Origin: Porphyrobacter sp. TH134
GTDB taxonomy: Bacteria > Pseudomonadota > Alphaproteobacteria > Sphingomonadales > Sphingomonadaceae
Length of the DNA: 54,457 nt
Assembly: GCF_002855495.1 (NCBI RefSeq)
Contig: NZ_PKRO01000020.1
Location: 1-54,457, forward strand
Direction: 5' to 3'
Shown here: one piece after another, positions 40,735-49,929 of the stretch
Numbering within the stretch: the first letter of the stretch is position 1
Layout: every line of letters begins with the position of its first letter
Position numbers and translations under genes: made by a program
Notes under the pieces: model-generated
Seen by the model: the letters and a program-made list of their open reading frames with translations, nothing else
Told to the model about the DNA's origin: nothing
Database searches by the model: none

Positions 40735-41742
40735 CTAGACGGTCCCGGTATCGAGCCAGCGCGCAAGGCTTTCCGCAAGGGCGCGAAACGGCGCGGCAGT
40801 CTCGTCATCGCCGGCCGCAGGAGGCTCGCCCCGATCGCCTGCGATCCGCGTCACCAGCGTCAATGGCACGCGGCCCAGGAACGGGATGTCGAGCGCTGCG
40901 GCAAACTTCTCCACCCCGCCCGACCCAAAGGGATCGCTGATATGGCCGCATTCGGGGCAACAATAGCCGGCCATGTTCTCGATCAGGCCGATAATCGGCA
41001 CATCGCCTTGTTCAAACAATTGCCCCGCGCGCGCGGCATCGATCAGCGCGAGATCCTGCGGCGTCGATACCAGCACCGCGCCGTCGGGCCGATGGGCGGA
41101 CAGCATCGACAGTTGCACATCGCCCGTGCCCGGCGGCAGGTCGATCAGCAGCAGATCGGCATCGCCCCAATCTGCATCGACCAACTGCGACAAAGCCTTG
41201 CCGGTCATCGGCCCGCGCCATGCCAGCGCCTTGCCCGGTGCAACGATATGACCCATCGATAGCACTTTGACGCCATAAGGGCTGTCGATCGCGATCAGCT
41301 GTTTGCCATCGGGCGTGGCGGCGGGTTTGATCCCTTCGGTCTTCAACAGCTTGGGTTGAGACGGCCCGTAAATGTCACCGTCAATCACGCCGACCTTGCG
41401 GCCCATCCGGGCGAGGGCGACAGCAAGATTGGTGGTCAGCGTCGACTTGCCGACCCCGCCCTTGCCGCTGCCCACCGCGATCAGCCGCCGCCGGCGCCGT
41501 TCCCCGATCAGCGCGATCCGCACTTCGTCGATGTCAGCCAGCGGGGTCAGCGCCGCCGTGATATCCGCCTCCAACGCAGCGCGGGCGGTATCGCCCAGAT
41601 CGCCCGCTTCGGCGACGATCACCGCGCGGCGCGCCACAATCCTGGCAGAGCGCAAGCGATGGTCGATTTCAGCAGGCAAGGCCGCGCGGATCAGTGCCTC
41701 GTCAGCACCTGTTTGTGCAGGTTTGGGGGGTGACTTGTCCAT
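40735..41742 (-). CDS. Mrp/NBP35-family Fe-S cluster carrier ATPase
   Basis: A cytoplasmic P-loop ATPase that carries [4Fe-4S] clusters to apoproteins (ApbC/Mrp). The 335-residue protein has a short N-terminal MIP18-like remnant, the deviant Walker A VGSGKGGVGKSTLTTNLAVA near 90, DGDIYGPSQPKLL near 120, the Walker B region LLLIDLPPGTGDVQLSMLSA near 195 and the cluster-binding CCPECG near 258. It is divergent from hflK and heads a same-strand run of redox-cofactor genes. Confidence 0.93.
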   Translation of the reverse strand: MDKSPPKPAQTGADEALIRAALPAEIDHRLRSARIVARRAVIVAEAGDLGDTARAALEADITAALTPLADIDEVRIALIGERRRRRLIAVGSGKGGVGKSTLTTNLAVALARMGRKVGVIDGDIYGPSQPKLLKTEGIKPAATPDGKQLIAIDSPYGVKVLSMGHIVAPGKALAWRGPMTGKALSQLVDADWGDADLLLIDLPPGTGDVQLSMLSAHRPDGAVLVSTPQDLALIDAARAGQLFEQGDVPIIGLIENMAGYCCPECGHISDPFGSGGVEKFAAALDIPFLGRVPLTLVTRIAGDRGEPPAAGDDETAAPFRALAESLARWLDTGTV

Positions 41743-41805
41743 TTGCGCACGCCTCTACCACCAAATTCACGCAGCGGACCCCTGTTTTTCACGAGAACCC
41801 GTGCC

Positions 41806-41811
41806 TATAAA
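41806..41811 (+). promoter_or_regulatory. Candidate -10 element for hflK
   Basis: TATAAA lies in the mrp/hflK divergent gap. No good -35 is visible upstream. If used, transcription would begin close to 41818, which makes the in-frame ATG at 41818 unlikely to be the main start and favours ATG 41875. Confidence 0.3.
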
Positions 41812-41874
41812 CAGCTTATGCAAAGAATGGACGGCTGGAGAGAACGCCTTGGCGCAGGTCTGAAAGGCCTTGCC

Positions 41875-42972
41875 ATGGCTGGAAAGAACAACCCCTGGGG
41901 CGGCGGCGGAGGGTCTGGTGAGGACGGGCCTTCGGGCGACGGCGGTGGCAGTGACAGCGGCCCGCGCAACCCGTGGCTTCCCGGCGCAAACGAGCCCGGC
42001 AAGCGGCGCTCTGCCAGCATCGAAGACATCTTCAAAAGCCGCGGCCCGGAAGGCCCGCGCCGCGCTGGCGGCGGCGGCGGGCCGGCCTTTCGCTTTCCCG
42101 AACGCCCCGATGGCAAAAGCTGGCTGCCGGTGATCCTCGCCGGGGTTGCTCTGGTGTGGGTGGGCGCAACCAGCGTGCATTTCATCCAGCCGGGCGAACA
42201 GGCGGTGGTGACATGGCTTGGCGGCAAATATTCCCATGAGCTGAACTCGGGCACGAATTTCACCGCGCCTTGGCCACTGCACATGGTCCAGAAAGAAAAC
42301 GTCACGCAGGTGCGGCTGGAAGAAGTGCCCGGCACCAAGACCGAAAAGCTGATCCTCACCGGCGACCAGAACCTGGTCGATCTGAGCTATCTGATCCGCT
42401 GGAATATTTCGGACCTGACGCTCTACCAGTATCAGTTGTCCGATCCGCGCAACGCCCTGCTTGAGATCGGCGAGGCCGCGATGCGTGCGGCTGTGGCGCG
42501 CCAAAAGCTCGACACCGTGCTGACCGGCGAAGGCCGGGCCGAGATCGAACAGGATGTGCGCGCCGCCATGCAGGCGCGGCTTGATGCCTATCGGTCGGGG
42601 ATTTCGGTCCAGGGGATCGAAATCAACAAGGTCGATCCGCCCAGCCGCGTTGAAGAAGCGTTCAAGGACGTCTCGTCAGCCCAGCAGGATGCCGATGCCG
42701 CGATCAACCGGTCGCGCGCTGTTGCGCAGCAGCTGCTGGCCCGCGCGCAGGGTGATGCAAGCGAATTCAACGACATTTATGCCGAATACAAGCTGGCCCC
42801 CGAAGTGACCCGGCGCCGGCTGTATTACGAGACCATGGAGCAGATCCTGTCGAAGACCGACAAGACCATCGTCGAAACCGGCAATGTGACACCATACCTG
42901 CCGCTGCCCGAATTGAAGCGCCGCGCGCAAGCGCCAGCCCAGCCCGCGCCGCAATCGCAGCAGGGGGAGTAA
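41875..42972 (+). CDS. hflK: FtsH protease activity modulator HflK
   Basis: Forms with HflC the large membrane cage around FtsH and modulates degradation of membrane proteins. The 365-residue protein has a Gly-rich cytosolic N terminus (MAGKNNPWGGGGG), one transmembrane helix at about residues 84-104, and the SPFH/prohibitin domain facing the periplasm with QPGEQAVVTWLGGKYSHEL and the terminal RSRAVAQQLLARAQGDASEF. The start ATG 41875 has an AAAGG site seven bases upstream; ATG 41818 and 41827 are in-frame alternatives. hflC follows after four bases. Confidence 0.93.
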   Translation: MAGKNNPWGGGGGSGEDGPSGDGGGSDSGPRNPWLPGANEPGKRRSASIEDIFKSRGPEGPRRAGGGGGPAFRFPERPDGKSWLPVILAGVALVWVGATSVHFIQPGEQAVVTWLGGKYSHELNSGTNFTAPWPLHMVQKENVTQVRLEEVPGTKTEKLILTGDQNLVDLSYLIRWNISDLTLYQYQLSDPRNALLEIGEAAMRAAVARQKLDTVLTGEGRAEIEQDVRAAMQARLDAYRSGISVQGIEINKVDPPSRVEEAFKDVSSAQQDADAAINRSRAVAQQLLARAQGDASEFNDIYAEYKLAPEVTRRRLYYETMEQILSKTDKTIVETGNVTPYLPLPELKRRAQAPAQPAPQSQQGE

Positions 42973-42976
42973 AGCC

Positions 42977-43819
42977 ATGACCAACCTACTCCAGAACTAC
43001 AAAGCCCTGGGGATCGCTGCGGCTGCGCTGGTGGTCGCCCTGCTTTCGAGCGTGGTGATCATTCCCGAAACCCATCAGGCGGTGGTGGTGCAGGCCGGTA
43101 AGCCCGTCCGCGTCTTCAACCAGTTCCGTCCCGATGTGCCCTATGGCCAGACCGGCGCGGGCTTGCAGCTGCGCATCCCGTTCCTCGAACAGGTGCAAAT
43201 GATCGACCGCCGGGTGCTTGATCTCGATATGGAGCGCACGCAGGTGCTTTCCAACGATCAGCAGCGCCTGCAAGTCGATGCCTATGCCCGCTACCGGATC
43301 ATCGATCCGGTCACGCTGGTCGAAAAGGCCGGGACAGAGCGCCAGCTTGAGGCCCAATTGCTGCCGATCCTGACCTCGGTTCTGCGTCAGGAATTGGGAC
43401 GCCGGCCGTTCTCGGCGCTGATCAATGCCGAACGCGGCACGGCGATGGCGAACATCACCGCCACGCTTGATCGGCAGGCGCGCAATTACGGCGCGCAGGT
43501 GCTCGATGTGCGGATCAAGGCGGCCGACCTGCCCGAAGGCCGCCCGCTTGATGCAGCCTTCACGCGGATGGAAACCGATCGGCAGGAAGAGGCCGCGACG
43601 ATCCGGGCCGCCGGGCAACGCGATGCCCAGATCATTCAGGCCGAAGCCTCGGCGGCAGCAGCCAGCATCTATGCCGAAGCCTATGGCAAGGACCCGAAGT
43701 TCTACGACTTCTACCGCGCCATGCAGAGCTATCGCCAGACATTCCTTGCCGGCGAAGGACAAAGCACAATGGTCCTGTCGCAGGACAGCGAGTATTTCCG
43801 CCAGTTCAAAGGTGAATGA
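42977..43819 (+). CDS. hflC: FtsH protease activity modulator HflC
   Basis: The second subunit of the HflKC cage. The 280 residues begin with a transmembrane helix (about 10-30), followed by the SPFH domain with PETHQAVVVQAGKPVRVFNQ, IPFLEQVQMIDRRVLDLDME and YARYRIIDPVTLVEKAG, and the helical end with QRDAQIIQAEASAAAASIYAE. Neighbours are hflK upstream and, after 180 bases with its own promoter, degP. This membrane quality-control grouping is conserved in alphaproteobacteria. Confidence 0.95.
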   Translation: MTNLLQNYKALGIAAAALVVALLSSVVIIPETHQAVVVQAGKPVRVFNQFRPDVPYGQTGAGLQLRIPFLEQVQMIDRRVLDLDMERTQVLSNDQQRLQVDAYARYRIIDPVTLVEKAGTERQLEAQLLPILTSVLRQELGRRPFSALINAERGTAMANITATLDRQARNYGAQVLDVRIKAADLPEGRPLDAAFTRMETDRQEEAATIRAAGQRDAQIIQAEASAAAASIYAEAYGKDPKFYDFYRAMQSYRQTFLAGEGQSTMVLSQDSEYFRQFKGE

Positions 43820-43947
43820 GGCCGCAATCGATCAAGCGACGACCAGCGCCGCCGAATGCTGGTCGCGTTCAATCCGCGTTCAGCCCGCAAAAGGGCATTT
43901 GGGGAAGTGAAACCGGCCCTGCGTGGCCGGCCCTGTCAACGGTTTGC

Positions 43948-43973
43948 GGAACGCTGCGGTAGGCCTGCGCGTT
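43948..43973 (+). promoter_or_regulatory. EcfG-type general stress promoter for degP
   Basis: GGAAC at 43948-43952 and CGTT at 43970-43973 are separated by 17 bases, matching the alphaproteobacterial EcfG consensus GGAAC-N16/17-CGTT. Transcription would start around 43981, about 20 bases before the GTG start of degP. This also argues against the longer ORF start at 43923. Confidence 0.65.
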
Positions 43974-44000
43974 CTTGCACAGTATAAGGACCATGAGGAC

Positions 44001-45542
44001 GTGAACAACGTGCGCTACGTATACGGATTGTCGAGCGCGCTGCTGCTGGGCGGCGCTGCCATGTCACTGATTACCGGATCGCCGCTGGGCGCTCAGGTTG
44101 CGCAAAACGATGGTGCGGTCATGGACCGGGTGGTGCCGGTTGCCGGCGCGCCTGCCAGCTTCGCCGACTTGACGGCCCAGTTGCAGCCCGCGGTGGTCAA
44201 TATCGCCACCCGCCAGCGGGTCGAAGTGGCCAACAACCCCTTTGCCGGCACGCCCTTTGCCGAACTGTTCAACCGCCGCGGCGGCGGAAGTGGCAGCGGG
44301 CAGCCGCAAACCCGCGAAGCCCAGTCGCTGGGGTCAGGCTTCATCATTTCGGCCGATGGCTATGTGGTGACCAACAACCACGTGATCGCACCGCCCGATA
44401 CCCGCGCCAAGCTGGAGGCCATCACCGTCACGCTGCCCGATGGCACCGAATATGAAGCCGACCTTGTCGGCGCCGATCCGGCGTCCGACCTTGCCGTGCT
44501 CAAGATCCGCGCCAACAAGACCTTCCCCTTCGTGCAGTTCGGCGATTCGAGCGCGGCCCGCGTGGGCGATTGGGTGGTCGCAATCGGCAATCCCTTCGGG
44601 CTTGGCGGCACCGTGACCAGCGGGATCATCTCTGCCGTGTATCGCAACACGGGCCAGGGCGGCCCCTATGATCGCTTTCTCCAGACCGATGCCAGCATCA
44701 ACCGCGGCAATTCGGGCGGCCCGCTGTTCGACATGCGCGGCAATGTGATCGGCATCAACAACGCGATCTTCTCGCCCTCGGGCGGCAGCGTCGGGATCGG
44801 CTTTGCCATTCCTGCGGAAATCGCTGCACCGATCGTCGAGAAACTGCGCGAAGGCCGTGAGATCGAGCGCGGTTATCTCGGCGTTGGCCTGGCCCCGATT
44901 GACGAAGATTTCGCTGCCTCGCTCGGCCTGCCCAAGCGCCGGGGCGAGCTGGTTCAGACCGTCCAGGACGATAGCCCTGCGGCCCGCGCTGGCCTGAAGC
45001 CGGGCGATATCGTCACCATGGTCAACGGCAAGGACGTGACTGCCGACCAATCGGTTTCGTTCCTGGTCGCCAATCTCCAGCCGGGCGCCAAGGTGCCGGT
45101 CGAAGTCTTGCGTGACGGTGCCAAGGTCAACGTGAATGTCACGCTGGGCAAGCGCCCGACCGAAGCGGAATTGCAAAGCCAGGCGCAGACCTTCGATCCC
45201 GATGCCGAAGAACCGATGGCACCGGGAACCTCCGACAGCACGATCGAGCAGAAGCTGGGCATGCAGGTCATGCCGATGAGCGCGCAGATCGCCCGTTCGC
45301 TCGGCGTACCGGCCGAAACGCAAGGCGTTGTGGTCGCCGCGGTCGATCCCAACAGCGATGCAGCCCGCAAGGGTCTGCGCCGCGGGGACATCATCCTGTC
45401 GGCCAATTACCAGTCCGTCGCCACGGTCGAGGCACTGCTGGCGCAGATCAATGCGGCAACCGCTGAGAAACGCGACGCCATCCTGCTGCGCATCCAGCGC
45501 CGGACCCAGCCGCCGCAGTTCGTGCCGATCCGTCTGCGCTGA
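44001..45542 (+). CDS. degP: Do-family periplasmic serine endopeptidase DegP/HtrA
   Basis: A periplasmic protease/chaperone of 513 residues. The GTG at 44001 gives a signal peptide ending near SPLGAQ; GTG 44010 is also possible. The trypsin-like domain carries the triad His in VVTNNHVIAPP, Asp in ADPASDLAVLKI and Ser in INRGNSGGPLFDMRG. Two PDZ domains follow (about 270-360 and 415-505), with GYLGVGLAPIDEDF and VAAVDPNSDAARKGLRRGD. An EcfG-type promoter lies upstream and a strong terminator downstream, so it is probably a single-gene stress-induced unit. Confidence 0.96.
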   Translation: MNNVRYVYGLSSALLLGGAAMSLITGSPLGAQVAQNDGAVMDRVVPVAGAPASFADLTAQLQPAVVNIATRQRVEVANNPFAGTPFAELFNRRGGGSGSGQPQTREAQSLGSGFIISADGYVVTNNHVIAPPDTRAKLEAITVTLPDGTEYEADLVGADPASDLAVLKIRANKTFPFVQFGDSSAARVGDWVVAIGNPFGLGGTVTSGIISAVYRNTGQGGPYDRFLQTDASINRGNSGGPLFDMRGNVIGINNAIFSPSGGSVGIGFAIPAEIAAPIVEKLREGREIERGYLGVGLAPIDEDFAASLGLPKRRGELVQTVQDDSPAARAGLKPGDIVTMVNGKDVTADQSVSFLVANLQPGAKVPVEVLRDGAKVNVNVTLGKRPTEAELQSQAQTFDPDAEEPMAPGTSDSTIEQKLGMQVMPMSAQIARSLGVPAETQGVVVAAVDPNSDAARKGLRRGDIILSANYQSVATVEALLAQINAATAEKRDAILLRIQRRTQPPQFVPIRLR

Positions 45543-45572
45543 CGCAGCCGCAGTTTGACTGCCTTCAAAAAG

Positions 45573-45608
45573 GGGGCGCCGGGAGCATATCCCGGCGCCC
45601 CTTTTTTT
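45573..45608. terminator. Strong bidirectional rho-independent terminator
   Basis: GGGGCGCCGGGA and TCCCGGCGCCCC form a perfect 12-bp stem with a five-base loop (GCATA). It is followed by seven T on the plus strand and preceded by an A-run, so it can end both degP and the convergent penicillin-binding protein gene. Confidence 0.95.
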
Positions 45609-45650
45609 ACGCCACCACTCTCGTCAATTCGCTGCCGAGAGTGGGCCCGC

Positions 45651-47828
45651 CTAATCCTCGACCGGCTTGAGAGCCGGCGGCAAGGGCGGCGCGCTGCGCC
45701 GCGGCTCCCGCGGCGGACGCGGGTTCTGGGTCAGCGCCCCGCCGGTCGCCTCCTCAAGGAAGTCCTGACTGGCGGCTGGCGGCGCGTTGGGCCCACGTTC
45801 GCCCTCGACGCCGAAGGGTTCGCCATCCGGTTCGCGCCGCGCCGGCTCGACCATGTTGCCGTTTTCGTCGATGTAGTAATAATCCTCTGGGGCGCCGAAC
45901 ATGGCCTCTTCGTCCGGCTCAAGCTGCCAGTCGGGCAGTTCGAGCTTAACATCGAATTCCTCGACCGGGCGGCTTCGCACAGCATAGCGCATATAGGCGG
46001 CAAAGGCCTGCGCCGGTGCGCGTCCGCCTTGCAGCCCCGGCACCGCCTTGGCGTCATCCCGGCCCATCCAGACGCCGGTGGTGATCCCGCTGGAAAAGCC
46101 GATAAACCAGCCATCCTTGTTGGACGACGTGGTGCCGGTCTTGCCCGCCACCGGCCGCCCGATATCGGCCGCCCGGCCCGTGCCGGTCTGCACGGCGGCT
46201 TGCAGCAGATCGGTGATCCCCGCGACCACGTAATCGGGCACGGCGGCCGACTGGCGCTGGGCTTCGCGGCGGTACAGCACCTCGCCGCTCGCGCCGGTCA
46301 CCTTGGTGATGCCATAGGGCGCCACCGGAACCCCCTTGGCCGCGATCCCGGCAAAGGCCTGTGTCATCTCGATCACGCGCATCTCGGACGCGCCCAGCAC
46401 CATCGAAGGATTGGTGTCGATCTTGGAATTCACCCCGAACCGCCGGGCCATCGATGCGACCGTGCCGAACCCGACCTCGTTGCCAAGCTGGGCTGCGACC
46501 GTGTTGATCGAATAGGCAAAGGCCGTGCGCAGATCGGTCTCGCCGACGTTGCGGCCATTGGAATTGCGCGGGCTCCACCCGTCAATCGTCACCGGCGTGT
46601 CGACCACCTTGTCTTCGGGCGTGTACCCCGCTTCCAGCGCGGCAAGATAGACAAACAGCTTCCATGCAGAGCCAGGCTGGCGCAGCGCGGTGGTGGCGCG
46701 GTTGAAATTGCTGGCGACATAATCCGTGCCGCCGACCAGCGCCAGGATCGCGCCGTCCCGGTCGAGACTGACCAGCGCGCCCTGCGCGCCGCCGGGCGTG
46801 TTCGCCTCGATCGCAGCGGTGGCCGCGCGCTGCATGCCTGTATCAAGCGTGGTCCACACCTCGATCGGCTCGTAGGTTTCGGGCAGGATGATATCGAGCT
46901 GCGGCAGCACCCAATCGGTGAAATAGCGCACCGAGTTTTGCCCCGCCTGCTCCTTCAATTGGACCGCGCTGACATCGACCATCGCCTGATCGGCAGAAAT
47001 GTATCCCTGCTCGCGCATCAGGCCGAGCACCACCTGCGCCCGGTCGACCGCAGCCTGCACATCGGCGGTGGGTGAATACTGGCTGGGGGCTTTGACCAGC
47101 CCGGCGATGATCGCCGCTTCCTCGACGCTCAGGGCATTGGCCGGGTGGCTGAAGAACTTGCGGCTGGCGGAATCGATGCCATAGGCGCCGCCGCCGAAAT
47201 AGACCTTGTTGAGGTACAGTTCGAGGATCTGCTCCTTGGAGAACTTCCATTCGAGCGCCAGCGCCAGCACCGCCTCGCGCGCCTTGCGGTCGAGCGAACG
47301 GTTGTTGTTGAGGAACAGGTTGCGGGCCAGCTGCTGGGTGATGGTTGACGTACCGCCAAGGCGCGAGCGTGATCCGGTTACGCCTTCGATCAGCGCCCCG
47401 GTCAGGCGCACAGGATCAACCCCGAAATGCGAGCGGAAGCGCTTGTCCTCGACCGCGATCATCGCGTTGGTCATGTTTTCGGGGATGTCGGGATAATCGA
47501 TCCATTCGCCAAAGCTTGGCCCGATTTCAACCAGTTCGCGCCCGTCGCGCGCGCGGATGACGATGGTCTGGCCCGGCTGGGTCGCTTGCAGGGTTGCATA
47601 GTCGGGCAATGACGACGCGGCGAAACCCACCGCAAAGGCGAGGAAGATCAGACCCAGCAGCGCCAGCCCGCCGCTCCACACGGCCACGCGCCCGACCCAC
47701 CGCCTGACGCGCGAGGGCTGCGCATCGCCATCGCCGCCATCCGAGGCAGGCCCGGCTGTTCGCTGCGTCGCTGCCCGGCGCGTTCCGCGTCCCCCCTTGT
47801 TCTGCAACCGCTCACCCCGTTTCGACAT
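45651..47828 (-). CDS. Class A penicillin-binding protein 1A
   Basis: A bifunctional peptidoglycan synthase of 725 residues. A basic cytosolic N terminus is followed by a transmembrane helix at about 47-72. The transglycosylase domain has AVEDKRFRSHFGVDPVRL, STITQQLARNLFLNNNRSLD and KVYFGGGAYGIDSA. The transpeptidase has the active Ser in RQPGSAWKLFVYLAALEAG near 385, the SxN motif in YSINT and GKTGTTSSNKDGWFIGFSSG. The C-terminal 100 residues are acidic then Pro-rich and likely disordered. The gene converges on degP. Confidence 0.95.
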   Translation of the reverse strand: MSKRGERLQNKGGRGTRRAATQRTAGPASDGGDGDAQPSRVRRWVGRVAVWSGGLALLGLIFLAFAVGFAASSLPDYATLQATQPGQTIVIRARDGRELVEIGPSFGEWIDYPDIPENMTNAMIAVEDKRFRSHFGVDPVRLTGALIEGVTGSRSRLGGTSTITQQLARNLFLNNNRSLDRKAREAVLALALEWKFSKEQILELYLNKVYFGGGAYGIDSASRKFFSHPANALSVEEAAIIAGLVKAPSQYSPTADVQAAVDRAQVVLGLMREQGYISADQAMVDVSAVQLKEQAGQNSVRYFTDWVLPQLDIILPETYEPIEVWTTLDTGMQRAATAAIEANTPGGAQGALVSLDRDGAILALVGGTDYVASNFNRATTALRQPGSAWKLFVYLAALEAGYTPEDKVVDTPVTIDGWSPRNSNGRNVGETDLRTAFAYSINTVAAQLGNEVGFGTVASMARRFGVNSKIDTNPSMVLGASEMRVIEMTQAFAGIAAKGVPVAPYGITKVTGASGEVLYRREAQRQSAAVPDYVVAGITDLLQAAVQTGTGRAADIGRPVAGKTGTTSSNKDGWFIGFSSGITTGVWMGRDDAKAVPGLQGGRAPAQAFAAYMRYAVRSRPVEEFDVKLELPDWQLEPDEEAMFGAPEDYYYIDENGNMVEPARREPDGEPFGVEGERGPNAPPAASQDFLEEATGGALTQNPRPPREPRRSAPPLPPALKPVED

Positions 47829-47967
47829 TATCTGCGCCTATCTGAGACCCCCCGCATAAAGCGGGAGGCGCGCCCATGCATAGGCAAGTTGTAACCGGGG
47901 GTGAACCCGGGTTTACCATGCCTTCCCCGGCGCTGCCCCGACCGCGCCCGCCATCAGACCTGCACAC

Positions 47968-48363
47968 CTAGGCAGGCGTAAAGATCAACGCAGCCGAATT
48001 GATGCAGTACCGCAAGCCGCCCTGTTCGGGCGGGCCATCGGGGAAGACATGGCCAAGGTGGCCGCCGCATGTGCCGCAGCGCACTTCGGTGCGGATCATG
48101 CCGTAGGCTGTGTCGCGGTGTTCCTCGATCACGTCCTCGTCCGCCGGGCGGGTAAAGGCGGGCCAGCCGCAGCCGCTGTTATACTTCGCGGTCGAATAAA
48201 ACAGCTGCGTCCCGCAGGCGGCGCAGTGGTATTCGCCTTCGTCATAGAGCTTGTCATATTCGCCGGTGAAGGCGCGTTCGGTGCCGGCTTCGCGCAGGAT
48301 GTGATACTGCAACGGCGATAGCTTTTCGCGCCATTCGGCTTCGGTCAGTTCAAGCTTCTCCAT
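47968..48363 (-). CDS. msrB: Peptide-methionine (R)-S-oxide reductase MsrB
   Basis: Repairs methionine-R-sulfoxide in proteins. The 131-residue selenoprotein-R-fold protein has the two zinc CxxC pairs (HCAACG near 46 and VRCGTCGGHLGHVF near 94), SGCGWPAFTRP near 64 and the catalytic Cys in LRYCINSAAL near 119. It is the cytoplasmic, zinc-binding form. It lies 139 bases downstream of the PBP1A start on the same strand and is divergent from the small membrane protein. Confidence 0.96.
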   Translation of the reverse strand: MEKLELTEAEWREKLSPLQYHILREAGTERAFTGEYDKLYDEGEYHCAACGTQLFYSTAKYNSGCGWPAFTRPADEDVIEEHRDTAYGMIRTEVRCGTCGGHLGHVFPDGPPEQGGLRYCINSAALIFTPA

Positions 48364-48468
48364 CGCCTTCTCCCTTGGATCGTCATGCCTTTTGTCCGTC
48401 CGGCATATGGGTGATAGTTAGCACCGGACAAGTCTGACAATCTACGACGATCGCCAAGAAAGGCTGCT

Positions 48469-48675
48469 ATGCAGACAGAAGACAAAAGCGCTCAGATCAT
48501 CTTATTGCGGACACTCGGCTCGGTCCTGGTGCTTATGGCATTGGGCATGACCGCCGCACGGATTTTGGGCTGGCTCGATATCTCGGGCGTCGTGATTGGC
48601 AGCCTGTTTACGGTCGCCATCGCGAATTGGACGATCGCCCACGCCATCAGCAACAAAGAAGACGAGGCCGAATAA
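48469..48675 (+). CDS. Small two-helix membrane protein
   Basis: 68 residues with an AAGAAAGG ribosome-binding site before the ATG and two hydrophobic helices at about residues 10-34 and 38-58, ending in an acidic tail. I recognise no family. It sits between msrB and the FzlA-like gene, divergent from the first and convergent with the second. Confidence 0.55.
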   Translation: MQTEDKSAQIILLRTLGSVLVLMALGMTAARILGWLDISGVVIGSLFTVAIANWTIAHAISNKEDEAE

Positions 48676-48696
48676 GCGCCCGCCGCCGCCGGGCCA

Positions 48697-49365
48697 TCAC
48701 CCATCCAGCAGCGCATAGTGCGCAGGCGGCTTGATCGTGTCCATCCGCTCGGTCAGCAGCGGTCGAAAGCTCGGGCGGCTTTTGAACACGGCATACCAGC
48801 CGCGCGATTGTTCGTGGCCCTGCCAGTCGATCCCGCCCAGATAATCCGCAACTGAAATCTGCGCTGCTGCCGCCAGATCGGCAAGGCTCATCGTCGATCC
48901 CGCCACCCACGGGCGATTGTCGATCAGCCAGTCGAGATAATCGAGATGCCCATGCGCCATCTTCATCGCATTGCGCAGCGCGCCGCTATCGGGCGGCTGG
49001 CGCAGGATGCGCTTCTTCATGCGTTCGGACAGCAGGGGCGCGGTGACATCGGCGTAGAAATTCTCGTCGAACAGCGCGACCAGCCGGCGGATTTCCGCCC
49101 GCTGGGTGGCGGTGCCATTGATCATCGGATTGCGGTCCACCGTTTCCTCGAAATATTCCGCGATCGCGCGGCTATCGGGGATGGTGATGTTCTTTTCGGC
49201 ATTGACGATCACCGGCGTGCGCCCGGCGGGATTGAGGTTGAAGAACATATCCGACGCAGACCACGGGTCTTCGCGCGCCAGATCGAAGGGCACGTTCTTC
49301 TCGCTCAGCAGCAACCGGATTTTGCGGCTGAAGGGGCACAACGGAAATTGATAGAGGAGCCACAT
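48697..49365 (-). CDS. Glutathione S-transferase-like protein, FzlA type
   Basis: A 222-residue protein with an N-terminal thioredoxin-like domain (LYQFPLCPFSRKIRLLLSEK) and an all-helical C-terminal GST domain. In Caulobacter, FzlA has this fold and binds FtsZ to promote constriction. The C-terminal KPPAHYALLDG resembles the conserved PPAHYADLDF end that I associate with FzlA. ATG 49365 is the start. Without alignment the FzlA assignment is tentative; a generic GST is the alternative. The upstream minus-strand neighbour is a small secreted protein. Confidence 0.75.
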   Translation of the reverse strand: MWLLYQFPLCPFSRKIRLLLSEKNVPFDLAREDPWSASDMFFNLNPAGRTPVIVNAEKNITIPDSRAIAEYFEETVDRNPMINGTATQRAEIRRLVALFDENFYADVTAPLLSERMKKRILRQPPDSGALRNAMKMAHGHLDYLDWLIDNRPWVAGSTMSLADLAAAAQISVADYLGGIDWQGHEQSRGWYAVFKSRPSFRPLLTERMDTIKPPAHYALLDG

Positions 49366-49432
49366 AAGGCGCTTAGCTGTGCAGCATTTTGCATACCAAA
49401 TCCAGCGCACGGCGCCACTAACGGGGGAGTAT

Positions 49433-49807
49433 TCAAAGCCGCGTCGCCTCAAGCATCAGCATGCACGATGGCATGACCTTGTAAGCCTCACCATTGGCGG
49501 TCAGCGCCTGCGCCTCGGCATTGGCCAGCGCGGCAATGCCAGCCCGGTCGCGCCCGGTCGCATCCATCAGTTGCGCCATCGCCCGGACAAAGAACTCCCG
49601 CCCGCGCACCGACAGATCGGGCCAGGCCTTGGCCTGCGGATCGCCTGCGGCCTGTCCTTGCGCCACCAGCGCAAAACCCGCGGCACAGCGCAGCAGCGCG
49701 CGGTTTTCCTGGGATAGCGGCGCGGGTTCAGGCCCCGCCGGTGCGGCGGCGGCCATCGGGGCAACGGATTGCAGGGTCAGTGCAGCGGCAAGAATGGCGT
49801 TGAGCAT
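49433..49807 (-). CDS. Secreted hypothetical protein
   Basis: 124 residues with a signal peptide (about 1-22, ending in AAAAPAG) and a helical mature part: ENRALLRCAAGFALVAQGQA, GREFFVRAMAQLMDATGRDR and a C-terminal YKVMPSCMLMLEATRL. Two cysteines, near residues 42 and 116, could form a disulfide. I recognise no family; similar short proteins occur next to GST genes in related bacteria as far as I recall. It ends 67 bases before the FzlA-like start, so the two may be co-transcribed. Confidence 0.6.
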   Translation of the reverse strand: MLNAILAAALTLQSVAPMAAAAPAGPEPAPLSQENRALLRCAAGFALVAQGQAAGDPQAKAWPDLSVRGREFFVRAMAQLMDATGRDRAGIAALANAEAQALTANGEAYKVMPSCMLMLEATRL

Positions 49808-49929
49808 AGGCCGTTCTATGGCCTGCAAGCTGAACCGGGCGCTACCGAAATCTGTCCCGAAATGCCGATTGCGGGCGCGTGAATTCCGTCCTAATCCGCA
49901 ACCCGTCCTTTGAGAGGAGACGCAAATCC

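Noticed and set aside
43923..44000. ATG at 43923 as the start of degP
   Set aside because: It would place the EcfG promoter inside the coding region and put 26 residues before the signal peptide.
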